A stretch of 39,712 bases of DNA from Balneolales bacterium (GCA_020832405.1 JAFIET010000034.1:1-39712); one strand, 5' to 3'. Shown: positions 8,492-17,092, numbered from the stretch's first letter. The notes: generated from the sequence alone by a model not told the origin. Made by a program: numbers and translations.

Positions 8492-9859
8492 CTATTCCGG
8501 CAGCGCCATTACGGCCTGCTTGAAGACCCTTCCGCGATGTTCATAATTTTCAAACATATCAAAGGAAGCACAGGCCGGACTTAGCAGCACCACTTCGCCC
8601 TTACGGGCCTGACGGCTTGCAATCTGCACTGCTTCCTTCATGCTCTCTGCCTCAAAAAAGTAGAGCGCATCCCGCGAAACCTGCTCGCGGATGGCCGCCC
8701 GTGCCTCGCCGATGGCGATGAGGCTGTGCACTTTTTTCTTGAGCTGATCAGTGAGTTCGCGGTAGTTGTTGCCTTTATCCTGACCGCCGAGAATCAGCAC
8801 AACCGGTGCCTTTATGCCCTGAAGCGCGTACCACACGGCATTCACATTGGTTGCCTTACTGTCGTTGATGTAGCGCACCCCGTTGAGGATGCGTACCTGC
8901 TCAAGGCGGTGCTCCACGCCTTCAAAAGTTTTCAGGCTCTGCCGGATGTGCTCCGAAGCAATGCCGTTGAGGCGCCCGGCGAGGGCAACGGCCATGCTGT
9001 TGGCCAGGTTATGGCGGCCGCGCAGGCTCACCTCATCCTTATGCAGCAGCACCTCTTCCTGCCCGTCGAATCGCAGCACAATATGATCATCGCGCAGGAA
9101 AGCGCCGGTTTCGGGCTCTTCTGTGAGCGAAAACGGAATCCGCGCCGGGCCGTCGGGCCTTACACCGATCACGCCGATCTGCTCTTTGAGTACGGGGTCG
9201 TCGTAATTGTAAATCAGGAAATCGGATGGCAGCTGATTCCGGATGATGCGCATCTTGGAAGCCACGTAGTACTTAAACTTGTTCTGATAGCGGTTCAGGT
9301 GATCCGGGGTGATGTTGAGAATCATGCTCACCCGCGGGCGAAAGCTCCGGATATGATCGAGCTGAAAACTGCTCACTTCCAGGATGAGGTCCTTATCGGC
9401 AGCCGTTTGATGTACCAGCTCGGAAACCGGTACGCCGATGTTTCCGCCAACCAGGGCCGGCCGCTGCGCGGTTTCCCACAAATGGCGCATCCAACTCGTT
9501 GTAGTGGTTTTACCGTTGCTTCCGGTCACTGCTGTAAGCGGACTCTTGCTGAACCAGCAGGCCACCTCCATTTCGCTGTACACCTTTATATCGTTGAAAA
9601 AGAAATACTGAATCAACGGAGCTTCATCGGGCACGCCGGGGCTCACTACCGCAAAATCAGCCACCTTAGCCCGGTCTGAGTGCCCCTTTTCTTCAAACGG
9701 AATACCTTTTTCGGTCAGCACCGCCCTCGACTGCTCCGAAAGAAAGCCGGCATCGGTCACGAACACAGTAGCGCCCATACCGTGCAGCAAAACAGCTGCC
9801 GCAACACCGCTGCGCGCGCCACCAACAATCACAATAGTTTTACCGCTGATCTCTTTCAT
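8492..9859 (-). CDS. murD: UDP-N-acetylmuramoylalanine--D-glutamate ligase MurD
   Basis: MurD is the cytoplasmic ligase that adds D-Glu to UDP-MurNAc-L-Ala. With the start at 9859 the protein is 455 aa and begins MKEISGKTIVIVGGARSG, the N-terminal UDP-binding fold. The P-loop GSNGKTTTT and the central and C-terminal Mur ligase segments (SSFQLDHI; NDSKATNVNA; LSPACASFDMF) follow in the expected order. The open frame extends upstream to 10195, but that extension is simply mraY read out of frame. The ATG at 9859 gives an ATGA overlap with mraY and puts the Rossmann fold at the N-terminus. There is no Shine-Dalgarno, which fits coupled re-initiation. Confidence 0.97.
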   Translation of the reverse strand: MKEISGKTIVIVGGARSGVAAAVLLHGMGATVFVTDAGFLSEQSRAVLTEKGIPFEEKGHSDRAKVADFAVVSPGVPDEAPLIQYFFFNDIKVYSEMEVACWFSKSPLTAVTGSNGKTTTTSWMRHLWETAQRPALVGGNIGVPVSELVHQTAADKDLILEVSSFQLDHIRSFRPRVSMILNITPDHLNRYQNKFKYYVASKMRIIRNQLPSDFLIYNYDDPVLKEQIGVIGVRPDGPARIPFSLTEEPETGAFLRDDHIVLRFDGQEEVLLHKDEVSLRGRHNLANSMAVALAGRLNGIASEHIRQSLKTFEGVEHRLEQVRILNGVRYINDSKATNVNAVWYALQGIKAPVVLILGGQDKGNNYRELTDQLKKKVHSLIAIGEARAAIREQVSRDALYFFEAESMKEAVQIASRQARKGEVVLLSPACASFDMFENYEHRGRVFKQAVMALPE

Positions 9860-10992
9860 CGCAATTTGAGGGTTATAATGGTGAATACGGCCAGCATGAC
9901 GGCAATAATCCAGAAGCGGACCACGATTTTGGGTTCCTGCCAGCCTTGTTTTTCGAAATGATGATGGATGGGTGCCATCAGGAAAACCCGCCGCCCTTCG
10001 CCGTAGCGTTTTTTGGTGTATTTGAAGTAGGTAGTCTGAATAATTACTGAAACCGTCTCCATCAGAAATACGCCGCAAAGCACCGGCAGCAGCAGTTCCT
10101 TGTGTACCATCAGGGCAACAGCGCCGATGGTACCGCCCAGCGCAAGCGAGCCGGTATCGCCCATGAAAACCTGCGCGGGATAGGTGTTGTACCACAAAAA
10201 TCCGAAACAGGCACCGACCAGTGCAGCGCAGAAAATGGCCAGTTCGCCCACACCGGGCAGAAACAGCAAATCGAGGTATCCCGAATAATCGACCCGGCCC
10301 GAAACGTAGGCCAGCACGCCAAGCGCCATACCCGCAATAGCGGTAGTGCCAGCCGCAAGCCCGTCGAGTCCGTCAGTGAGGTTCACCGCGTTGCTCAGGG
10401 CCGTAATGATGAAAATGACCACGGGGATGTAAATCAGCCATCCCAGCTCGTCGCCCAGAATGGCATAGTTCAGGTTCACATCCTTCAGAAAAGGAACCGT
10501 CGTGATGGTGTTATAATCGCTGAAAGCGGGGTAGAAATAAAGAAACGAACCCAGCACCAAGCCTACGGCAATCTGCCCGATCAGCTTAAAGCGCGCCATC
10601 AGTCCGTCTTTATTTTTTTTGATGATCTTGATGTAATCATCCAGAAACCCAACGGCCCCAAGGCCAATTACAACAAATAGTATCAGCCACTTGTACACGC
10701 TCGAGGGGTTCATCCACAGCAGGCTTGGCACTACGACTGCCAGAATAATGATGAGGCCGCCCATGCTCGGTGTTCCGGCTTTGGACTTATGGTTATCCAG
10801 GCCGATATCTTCGCGGATGGTTTCCCCGAGCTGCAGCCGCTGCAGCAGCCGGATGATGCGCTTGCCAAACACAATGCTGATAATCAGCGCCATACCCGCC
10901 GCCATTGCCGCGCGCACGGTAATAAATCCGAAGGCCCCGAAACCGGGCACCCCAAACTCCTGACGGAGGTATTCAAGCAGCAAATACAGCAT
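9856..10992 (-). CDS. mraY: Phospho-N-acetylmuramoyl-pentapeptide-transferase MraY
   Basis: MraY is the ten-helix membrane transferase that moves phospho-MurNAc-pentapeptide onto undecaprenyl phosphate to make lipid I. Visible motifs are KAGTPSMGGL near the N-terminus, FLDDYIK (catalytic Asp-Asp), NAVNLTDGLDGLAAG, and the cytoplasmic APIHHHFEKQGW loop. The 378-aa length is slightly longer than in E. coli. The start is set by a strong Shine-Dalgarno (GAGGAGG, 10999-11005) six nt upstream, embedded in the last codons of murE (QEEA). Only 1 bp separates it from the murE stop. Confidence 0.98.
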   Translation of the reverse strand: MLYLLLEYLRQEFGVPGFGAFGFITVRAAMAAGMALIISIVFGKRIIRLLQRLQLGETIREDIGLDNHKSKAGTPSMGGLIIILAVVVPSLLWMNPSSVYKWLILFVVIGLGAVGFLDDYIKIIKKNKDGLMARFKLIGQIAVGLVLGSFLYFYPAFSDYNTITTVPFLKDVNLNYAILGDELGWLIYIPVVIFIITALSNAVNLTDGLDGLAAGTTAIAGMALGVLAYVSGRVDYSGYLDLLFLPGVGELAIFCAALVGACFGFLWYNTYPAQVFMGDTGSLALGGTIGAVALMVHKELLLPVLCGVFLMETVSVIIQTTYFKYTKKRYGEGRRVFLMAPIHHHFEKQGWQEPKIVVRFWIIAVMLAVFTIITLKLR

Positions 10993-10993
10993 C

Positions 10994-12550
10994 TTAAGCC
11001 TCCTCTTGGCGGGCGTTTTGGTGAGTGTTTCCGGTGCGGGCTGCGCGCGCCTTCAGGGCTTCCGCTGCGAGGGCGGCATCGTCCATCGGGTAGCGGACCC
11101 CCTTTATTTCCTGATAGGTTTCGTGCCCTTTGCCGGCGATAAGCACGATGGTGCCCGGCTGCGCCTGCGCGATGGCGGAGGCTATGGCCTTACGCCGGTC
11201 GGCCTCGGTAAGCACACCTGCCCTGCTGATGCCGGCTTCAATTTCGGCGATAATCTGCGCCGGATCTTCCGTGCGGGGGTTGTCGGAGGTGATCACAACC
11301 ACATCGGCCAGTTCGGCGGCAATGCGGCCCATCACCGGGCGCTTGGTTTTGTCGCGGTCGCCTCCGCAGCCAAAAACGACGCTGAGCTCACGCGGACCGG
11401 CAATCGCCCGCAGGGTTTCGAGCACGTTGCGAAGGGCATCGGGCGTGTGCGCATAATCCACAAAAACTTCCGGGAGCTGCAGGGTGATGGGTCCTGTGCC
11501 CTCAGCCGGGCTTCCGGCTTGTTCAGGCTGCGGCTGCGGCACGCGCTCAAGACGGCCGCGGGCGCCGGGGCATGCCGAGAGTGCCGCTGCAGCGCTCTGA
11601 GGCGCACAGCCAAAGGCGCGCAAAATGAGCCAGGCCATGGCCACATTGTACACATTGAAATGCCCGCTCAGGGGCGATTCAATGCGGGTATCATCAATTT
11701 CAAGCACAATTCCGGCGGCGTCGCTGCGCAGCACCTTCAGGCTGCTGTCTTTCAGGCTGAGCTCCCAGACAGAGGCGCGGCAATCGCGCACCATCTCAGC
11801 GGTGTGCGCATCATCGGCATTCACCACAGCAACGGCATCTTCGCTGAGCCCGTCAAAAAGCCGCTTTTTGGCCTGCACATAGGCCGCCTCGGTTTTGTGA
11901 TAGTCCAGGTGATCGTGGCTGAGGTTGGTGAAGGCCGCCACATCAAACGACAGGGCGTCGGTGCGCTTCTGATCGAGGGCATGGGAGGAGACTTCCATCA
12001 CGAGATGGGTACAGCCGGCCTCCGCCATATCGGCCATGGCCGATGCAATCTGCTCCGGGTCGCCGGTCGTGAGCCGGCTTTCGGTACTGCGGCTGCCCAC
12101 GGCAATCGAGATGGTGCCCATCAGTCCGGCGGTGTAGCCGAGCTGCGTAAGCGCCTGATGCACGAGCGTACTCACGGTCGTTTTGCCGTTGGTACCGGTA
12201 ATGCCCGCAATTCTGAGCCGGCGCTGCGGGTTACCGGCAAAAGCGAAAGCAAGCTGCGCAACGGCAGCGCGGATGTCGGGCACCTGCATCACCCCAACAT
12301 CATCACGGCCGGTTTCAGCGAGCACTTCAGCCGGATTGCGCTCGGTAAGGATGAGGCGCGCACCGGCGTCGAGGGCCGCCGGGATAAAACGGTGCCCGTC
12401 GGTACTGTAGCCCGAAACAGCCGCAAAAATGCCGTTTTCGCGCACTTTGGCGGAATTAACACTCACCCCGCTGTAAAACGCAAGAAGCTGCCCGGTTTCA
12501 CGGTCAGCTTTGGAGAGGTCTCGGATGGTCTGTAAACTCAGTTTCCGCAT
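10994..12550 (-). CDS. murE: UDP-MurNAc-L-Ala-D-Glu--meso-diaminopimelate ligase MurE
   Basis: MurE is the cytoplasmic ligase that adds the third stem-peptide residue. The P-loop GTNGKTT is at 119-125, the carbamylated-lysine region AKKRLFD follows with K228 as the likely modified residue, and the substrate-choosing motif DNPR is at 423-426. DNPR is characteristic of enzymes that add meso-diaminopimelate, so the peptidoglycan is predicted to be of the diaminopimelate (Gram-negative) type. The 518-aa length is normal; a Gln/Pro/Glu-rich insert is seen at about 338-352. The Shine-Dalgarno AGGAGGG (12557-12563) is made by the Gly-Gly-Gly codons at the end of ftsI. Confidence 0.98.
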   Translation of the reverse strand: MRKLSLQTIRDLSKADRETGQLLAFYSGVSVNSAKVRENGIFAAVSGYSTDGHRFIPAALDAGARLILTERNPAEVLAETGRDDVGVMQVPDIRAAVAQLAFAFAGNPQRRLRIAGITGTNGKTTVSTLVHQALTQLGYTAGLMGTISIAVGSRSTESRLTTGDPEQIASAMADMAEAGCTHLVMEVSSHALDQKRTDALSFDVAAFTNLSHDHLDYHKTEAAYVQAKKRLFDGLSEDAVAVVNADDAHTAEMVRDCRASVWELSLKDSSLKVLRSDAAGIVLEIDDTRIESPLSGHFNVYNVAMAWLILRAFGCAPQSAAAALSACPGARGRLERVPQPQPEQAGSPAEGTGPITLQLPEVFVDYAHTPDALRNVLETLRAIAGPRELSVVFGCGGDRDKTKRPVMGRIAAELADVVVITSDNPRTEDPAQIIAEIEAGISRAGVLTEADRRKAIASAIAQAQPGTIVLIAGKGHETYQEIKGVRYPMDDAALAAEALKARAARTGNTHQNARQEEA

Positions 12551-12553
12551 CGG

Positions 12554-14704
12554 CTACCCTCCTCCCCTGTCGCTAATGAGTACATCCATTCCGGGGGCGC
12601 GGCCGCGGATGCTTACCGCTCTGCCGCGCTGCATAACTGCCCCGGCCTGCGGGAACTGTGCTGCAACCGTACCGGAACCGGTTTGCTGAATTTCATAACC
12701 GGCTTCACGCAGCACGGCAAAGGCCTCACGCATGCTCAGCCCGGTTACGTCGGGTACAAGCGGTCGCGCGCCTTCGGTAATTTCGGTGCGGGCTGCGTTA
12801 TTCAGGGTGATGCGGATCGGCTCACCGGCAGCAAGCGGCTGCCCGGCAGCAGGTTGCTGTTCAGAAACCCGGGTGCCTTCCCCCTGCACCACAAGCCTGA
12901 AACCGAGACTTGCAGCAAGATTGCCGGCATTATCGGCCTGTAAGCCTGTAAGTTGAGGGGTGCGGCGCTCGTAAATATCACGAAGGTCGCGCTGCACAAG
13001 GTTGCGCACATTATGATCCACACCCATAATGCGGCGCGTAATTTCCCGGAAAACGATGCCGGCTGTTGTACCGCCAAAGATGCTGGTCTGCGGTTCGTCG
13101 AGCAGCACAATCATGGCATACTTGGGTGCTTCGGCCGGGAAGTAGCCAACAAATGAAGCCCGGTACCGCTGCTGATAGCGGCCGTCGATAAATTTTTGTG
13201 CCGTTCCTGTTTTGCCGGCAATGGAAAGCCCGGCAACGGAAGCAAGCCGGGCGGTGCCGTCTTCAGAAACCACGTTCTGAAATGCGGGTTGCAGGGCACG
13301 CACAGTTTCGGGCCGAACGGCCTGCCGGATAACGGTCGGGCGGTTTTGCTGCACCACACGGCCGGACTCATCCACTACGTGGTCCACTACGTAGGGTCGC
13401 ATGAGCCGGCCGTCGTTGGCAATTGCAGCATATGACATCACCATTTGCAGTGCGGTTACCTGTACTTCATAGCCGATAGACATCCACGGCTGTGTTACGC
13501 CGCTCCAGTGCAGGGGGCGGCGCAGGCGCCCGCTTTCCTCACCGGGCAGGTCGATACTCGAAAGGGCTCCGAAGCCAAAATTGCGCACATACTGAAAAAA
13601 CACATCGCGGTCGAGGCGCATGGCAGCTTCGGCCGTTGCGATATTCGAGGAGCGCTCAATCGCCTGCCTGAATGTGATATCCCCGAGCGGAATATGATCA
13701 CGCATCAGCTGCCCGCGAATGAGGCGGGTTCCGCTTTCCGGGGTGTTAAACACTTCATCGAGCTGAACGGCGCCCTGCTCGAAAGCCGCAACAGCAGTCA
13801 CGAGTTTGAAAGTAGAGCCCGGCTCAATCATATCCGAAATAGCGGCATTACGGCGGGTTTCGCGCCCGATGGTGCCTGGCCGGTTCGGGTTAAAGTCAGG
13901 ATAGTTGGCCATAGCCACAACCTGCCCGTTTTCGGGGCGCACAATAATTACGGTGCCCTGCCTGGCACCTGTGCGGCGCAGGCCTGCCTGAAGCTCTTCC
14001 TCAGCTATGGCCTGAATGTGCGCATCAATGGTTGTGATGAGGCTGTGCCCCTGCTGCGGCCGGCGGCTGGGAGCGCCGACATACTGTCGGATTCTGCGCT
14101 GGCTGTCGAGGCGCACATGCTGCTGCCCGTCGCGGCCTCTAAGCAAATCGTTGTAGGCCCGCTCAAGACCATCCATCCCGCTGCTTTCATGGTTCACATA
14201 GCCCAGCACGTGCGATGCCATGTTATCATGGTTGAAGTGCCGCCTGAAGCGCTCTTCCAAAATAATACCACGGAAGCGGTGTGCGCGCAGACTGTCAAAA
14301 ACGGCCCGGTCAAAATCACGCCCGAGCACAATGTATCGGGAACCCTGTGGGGCCTGCCGGATGGTGCGCAAAAACTCAGCCCGGCTTCGGCCGGTGAAGT
14401 ATTCCAGAATAGCGGCAATGCGTTCCGTTTCATTCGGCTGCGGGTTCGTCACCAGCGGATCAACGGCAACCGAGTAGCTCACAGTGTTGGTAACGAGCAG
14501 CCGGCCGTTGATGTCGTAAATATTCCCGCGCTGTGCCGGGATGGCAATCTGATGCGTGCTTTGCAGGTTTCCGAGTTCGCGAAGGGCATCCCCCTCAGCA
14601 AACTGAATGCGGAGCATCTGCACCAGAATGGCAGCAGGCAGAATGAGCAGGGCGCCAAAAACCAATAAAAGTCGTGCCGCCAGCACGTTACGGTCAGATT
14701 TCAT
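12554..14704 (-). CDS. ftsI: Septal transpeptidase FtsI (PBP3) with two PASTA domains
   Basis: FtsI is the monofunctional class B penicillin-binding protein that cross-links septal peptidoglycan. There is an N-terminal membrane anchor (about 10-32), then a pedestal domain, then the transpeptidase domain with S297-x-x-K300, S352-S-N354 and K498-T-G500. Two C-terminal PASTA repeats follow, at about 582-636 and 648-702. The 716-aa length is about 130 residues longer than E. coli FtsI, and the PASTA repeats account for it. PASTA-tailed FtsI is known in Bacteroidota and Firmicutes lineages. A Shine-Dalgarno-like AAAGGGGG (14712-14719) lies in the end of ftsL. It works with FtsW encoded four genes downstream. 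Confidence 0.97.
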   Translation of the reverse strand: MKSDRNVLAARLLLVFGALLILPAAILVQMLRIQFAEGDALRELGNLQSTHQIAIPAQRGNIYDINGRLLVTNTVSYSVAVDPLVTNPQPNETERIAAILEYFTGRSRAEFLRTIRQAPQGSRYIVLGRDFDRAVFDSLRAHRFRGIILEERFRRHFNHDNMASHVLGYVNHESSGMDGLERAYNDLLRGRDGQQHVRLDSQRRIRQYVGAPSRRPQQGHSLITTIDAHIQAIAEEELQAGLRRTGARQGTVIIVRPENGQVVAMANYPDFNPNRPGTIGRETRRNAAISDMIEPGSTFKLVTAVAAFEQGAVQLDEVFNTPESGTRLIRGQLMRDHIPLGDITFRQAIERSSNIATAEAAMRLDRDVFFQYVRNFGFGALSSIDLPGEESGRLRRPLHWSGVTQPWMSIGYEVQVTALQMVMSYAAIANDGRLMRPYVVDHVVDESGRVVQQNRPTVIRQAVRPETVRALQPAFQNVVSEDGTARLASVAGLSIAGKTGTAQKFIDGRYQQRYRASFVGYFPAEAPKYAMIVLLDEPQTSIFGGTTAGIVFREITRRIMGVDHNVRNLVQRDLRDIYERRTPQLTGLQADNAGNLAASLGFRLVVQGEGTRVSEQQPAAGQPLAAGEPIRITLNNAARTEITEGARPLVPDVTGLSMREAFAVLREAGYEIQQTGSGTVAAQFPQAGAVMQRGRAVSIRGRAPGMDVLISDRGGG

Positions 14705-14705
14705 T

Positions 14706-15161
14706 CTACCGCCCCCTTTCGATTACAAAATCGGCCGGACCGATATGTTCAAAACCTTGTGCCCTTGCTCTCGAAAACACTTCTGAGGGGCCTGTAAGCT
14801 GCTGATACCGCAGCACACGGGCCTCATGAATCATCTGAACCCGATCCAGCTCACGCTGCGACTGCCCAACCTCATCAAGCAGCTGTTGCATGGCGTACTG
14901 ATGGGTGATGTAAGCCATAGCGAGCAAACCGACGGCAAACAGAATACCGTAGATTTTTAAAACGCCTGATTTTTTTTCCTGCTTTTTCGCGGCCTGCTTC
15001 TTCGCCGCAGCTGCTGTAATAAATGTATCCTGCGGCTTGGCGGGTGTATCGGCAACCGGCATACGCTCTCCGAACACAGAGGCGGGGTTGCCTGCAAAAG
15101 GCTCATAAGCCTTGCCTGCCTGCGACGGGCTGAAAGGAGTCCGCTCAATATAGCTGCTCAT
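14706..15161 (-). CDS. ftsL: FtsL-like divisome protein
   Basis: This is a small bitopic membrane protein in the ftsL position of the cluster. It has a hydrophilic N-terminus of about 75 residues with a Lys/Ala-rich stretch, one membrane helix (about 70-90), and a periplasmic segment with heptad-like spacing (LLDEVGQSQRELDRVQMIHE) as expected for a coiled coil that pairs with FtsB. The final segment (SRARAQGFEHIGPADFVIERG) resembles the C-terminus of FtsL/septum-formation-initiator proteins. The 151-aa length and diverged sequence are typical of Bacteroidota FtsL. The start is well supported: a GAGGAGGT Shine-Dalgarno (15168-15175) six nt upstream plus an ATGA overlap with rsmH. Confidence 0.85.
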   Translation of the reverse strand: MSSYIERTPFSPSQAGKAYEPFAGNPASVFGERMPVADTPAKPQDTFITAAAAKKQAAKKQEKKSGVLKIYGILFAVGLLAMAYITHQYAMQQLLDEVGQSQRELDRVQMIHEARVLRYQQLTGPSEVFSRARAQGFEHIGPADFVIERGR

Positions 15162-16084
15162 TTTGGGACCTCCTCGGTGTTTTTTTCAGCGGCGCGAAGG
15201 CGCGCACTGCGGGCACGGGGGTTTAGCTGAATTTCAGCATCACCGGCCGTAACCGGCCTGTTGTGCAGCGGTTGGAGCGGACGGATGATATTTCCGTAAA
15301 AATCTTTTTCCTGCTTACCCCCGAAGTTTCCGGTACGGAAGAAGTTCTTCACAAGCCGGTCTTCAAGCGAGTGATAGGCGATGGTAACAATGCGACCGCC
15401 CGGTTTGAGCAGCTTCAGGCTTTGGTCGAGGCCGTTGCGGAGCATTTCGAGTTCACGGTTCACCTCAATACGAATCGCCTGAAATACGCGGGCGAGGCTT
15501 TTAACCAGGTGAGGGCCCCGAATAACGGCTTCTACACATTTGCGCAGGTCGGCTGTACTTTCGAGAGGGCGGCTTTCGGTAATTTGCCGGGCAATAGCCG
15601 AAGAGCGTCGTTCCTCGCCATACTCAAACAGCAGGTTCCGCAGCCTTTCGAAGGGATAGGTGTTTACTACATCACGGGCCGTGAGGCTGCTGAGGTTGCC
15701 CATGCGCATATCAAGGGGGCCGTCTTCCCGGAACGTAAAGCCGCGTTCCGGTGCATCGATCTGATGGCTCGATACGCCGTAATCGAATAAAATGCCCGAA
15801 ATCTTCCCGTGAAGCCCGGGGTGCATAAGGGTAGCGATAAACCCAAAATTGCCCTTTACTGTTTTCAGGCGCTCATCATCAATACGGCGGGCTGTTTCGG
15901 CCAGAGCTTCATCATCCTGATCAATTCCAAAAACCTGAGCACCGCTGCCCAACTGCTGAAGCAGCAGTGCGGAATGCCCCCCTGCACCGAGCGTAGCGTC
16001 GATATACACGCCGTCGGAGTCAGTAACCAGCCATTCAATGGTTTCGGCCGGCATAACAGGTATGTGCCAGGTTTCACTTGTCAT
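15158..16084 (-). CDS. rsmH: 16S rRNA (cytosine1402-N4)-methyltransferase RsmH
   Basis: RsmH (MraW) uses SAM to N4-methylate C1402 in the decoding site of 16S rRNA. The SAM-binding motif DATLGAGGHSALLL near residue 30, the segment GILFDYGVSSHQID and the later motif GGRIVTIAYHSLEDRLVK are all present. The 308-aa length is normal. It overlaps mraZ by an ATGA without a Shine-Dalgarno and overlaps ftsL by 4 bp. Its last codons (EEVPK) carry the ftsL Shine-Dalgarno. Confidence 0.98.
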   Translation of the reverse strand: MTSETWHIPVMPAETIEWLVTDSDGVYIDATLGAGGHSALLLQQLGSGAQVFGIDQDDEALAETARRIDDERLKTVKGNFGFIATLMHPGLHGKISGILFDYGVSSHQIDAPERGFTFREDGPLDMRMGNLSSLTARDVVNTYPFERLRNLLFEYGEERRSSAIARQITESRPLESTADLRKCVEAVIRGPHLVKSLARVFQAIRIEVNRELEMLRNGLDQSLKLLKPGGRIVTIAYHSLEDRLVKNFFRTGNFGGKQEKDFYGNIIRPLQPLHNRPVTAGDAEIQLNPRARSARLRAAEKNTEEVPK

Positions 16085-16551
16085 TGTTCGTCAGGTAAGA
16101 AAACATCAGCGCCAAGAATTTTTTCGAAGGTTTCGGCAAACATTTCGTCCGTAAACTCTTCATCCTCTTTAGCGAGATACTCAGGCGACCAGATTTCGAT
16201 GTGGTCGTTACATCCTATAAAAATGGCTTTGTCGTTAAGGCCGGCGTGCGCCATCTGCTTAGGTGAGAGGGCAATCCGGTTTTGGTTGTCCAGCACGATA
16301 TCAACAGAGTTTCGCATGATTCGCCGCTTGAGTTTTCCTGCAAATTTATTTGCAGGGTTGAGCCGGCTTATTCCTTTTTCAAAAATTTTCCAGTTGTCCT
16401 GCGGATACAGAGACAGGCAGGATTCTTTACCAATTAAGATGGTGTACTTATCCTGAAATTCGGGATTGACAATTTTACGCAGTCTGGCAGGCAGGCACAC
16501 ACGTCCTTTGTTGTCAATGGCATTCTCATATTCGCCTTTGAAACTCGCCAC
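16081..16551 (-). CDS. mraZ: Transcriptional regulator MraZ
   Basis: MraZ is the DNA-binding regulator that represses its own dcw promoter in E. coli. It has two SpoVT-AbrB folds. The first starts at FKGEYENAIDNKGRVCLPARL and the second at DIVLDNQNRIALSPKQM. The 156-aa length is usual. The start is GTG at 16551, which gives the canonical N-terminus of the family. An AAGG just upstream is a weak ribosome site. It is the first gene of the 13-gene minus-strand cluster and has a matching triple-repeat box about 50 bp upstream. Confidence 0.96.
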   Translation of the reverse strand: MASFKGEYENAIDNKGRVCLPARLRKIVNPEFQDKYTILIGKESCLSLYPQDNWKIFEKGISRLNPANKFAGKLKRRIMRNSVDIVLDNQNRIALSPKQMAHAGLNDKAIFIGCNDHIEIWSPEYLAKEDEEFTDEMFAETFEKILGADVFLPDEQ

Positions 16552-16600
16552 AACCTTAGAAACCTGCGTTTATGTGTCATTTTCAGTGATTTGGGATATT

Positions 16601-16630
16601 CTACCACTTTCTCCCACTTTCTACCCCAAA
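16601..16630 (-). promoter_or_regulatory. MraZ box: three 10-bp tandem repeats upstream of mraZ
   Basis: On the minus strand three consecutive 10-mers read TTTGGGGTAG (16630-16621), AAAGTGGGAG (16620-16611) and AAAGTGGTAG (16610-16601). MraZ is known to bind tandem repeats of about 10-bp period with a TGGG or AAAGTG core upstream of its own gene. Period, core and position (50 bp before the GTG start) all match. The binding itself is inferred. Confidence 0.8.
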
Positions 16631-16657
16631 GTAGGTGTTTAAGGTTGATATAGTCAA
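16628..16657 (-). promoter_or_regulatory. Possible mraZ/dcw promoter
   Basis: On the minus strand, TTGACT (16657-16652) is followed after 18 nt by TACTTT(G). This is a fair sigma-70-like -35 element, or the TTTG/TAnnTTTG-type elements of Bacteroidota with imperfect spacing. It abuts the MraZ repeats, so bound MraZ would occlude it. The match is modest and other promoters are possible. Confidence 0.3.
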
Positions 16658-16732
16658 ATTAAAAAAAACACATCGGTCAGGTTTTACGAACAGGGCCTTT
16701 CTGTTAAGCCTCAAATAATTAACAGCTTGGTT

Positions 16733-16771
16733 TTCCCCACATCATCCACAAAACGATACACAAATTGCACA
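16733..16771 (+). promoter_or_regulatory. Array of four DnaA-box-like 9-mers
   Basis: Four same-orientation 9-mers end in CACA: ttccccaca (16733), tcatccaca (16742), cgatacaca (16754) and aattgcaca (16763), with start-to-start steps of 9, 12 and 9. Against the consensus TTWTNCACA they carry 2, 1, 2 and 2 mismatches. They lie in the dnaN upstream region beside AT-rich DNA. They could be a DnaA-regulated promoter site or part of an origin. None is a perfect box, so this is tentative. Confidence 0.35.
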
Positions 16772-17092
16772 TATATTTTTACCTGTGTTCGTAATCCATT
16801 TATTGCACTGCCTGATGCGTTACATGAAATTATGTTCGCTTAAAATACGGATTCCCGTATAAAATGCCTGCTTTTTAGTTTCAGGCGCCAACTTCCGGGT
16901 TGATACTGCCCAAAATTTCCGGACTGAATTGCGGTAATCTGATCCCTTCACAGCCTTAAGCAGCAGGCGCGATTACGTTTGGAAGCACCTTTTTAATTTC
17001 TTACTATTACCATTTAGACTTATGGCTGATTCCGGGCCGCCTAACTATTTGTTTTTTCTGATTCACCATTTTAATCCTATTCCCTCTTTCCC

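Larger units (their letters stand above)
16552..17092. other. 541-bp divergent intergenic region between mraZ and dnaN
   Basis: No gene was found here. The mraZ side holds the MraZ box and a candidate promoter. The middle holds AT-rich stretches and an array of DnaA-box-like 9-mers (16733-16771). The dnaN side is pyrimidine-rich and has no Shine-Dalgarno before the dnaN ATG, so dnaN promoter elements must lie here but could not be placed. Confidence 0.7.

Noticed and set aside
9860-10195. N-terminal extension of murD
   Set aside because: It is mraY read in another frame. The ATG at 9859 starts the Rossmann fold and gives an ATGA overlap.
11006-12535. A 509-codon open frame antisense to murE
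   Set aside because: Its sequence has no family pattern and it lies entirely within murE, whose motifs are complete. Long antisense frames are expected from the GC-rich codon use here.
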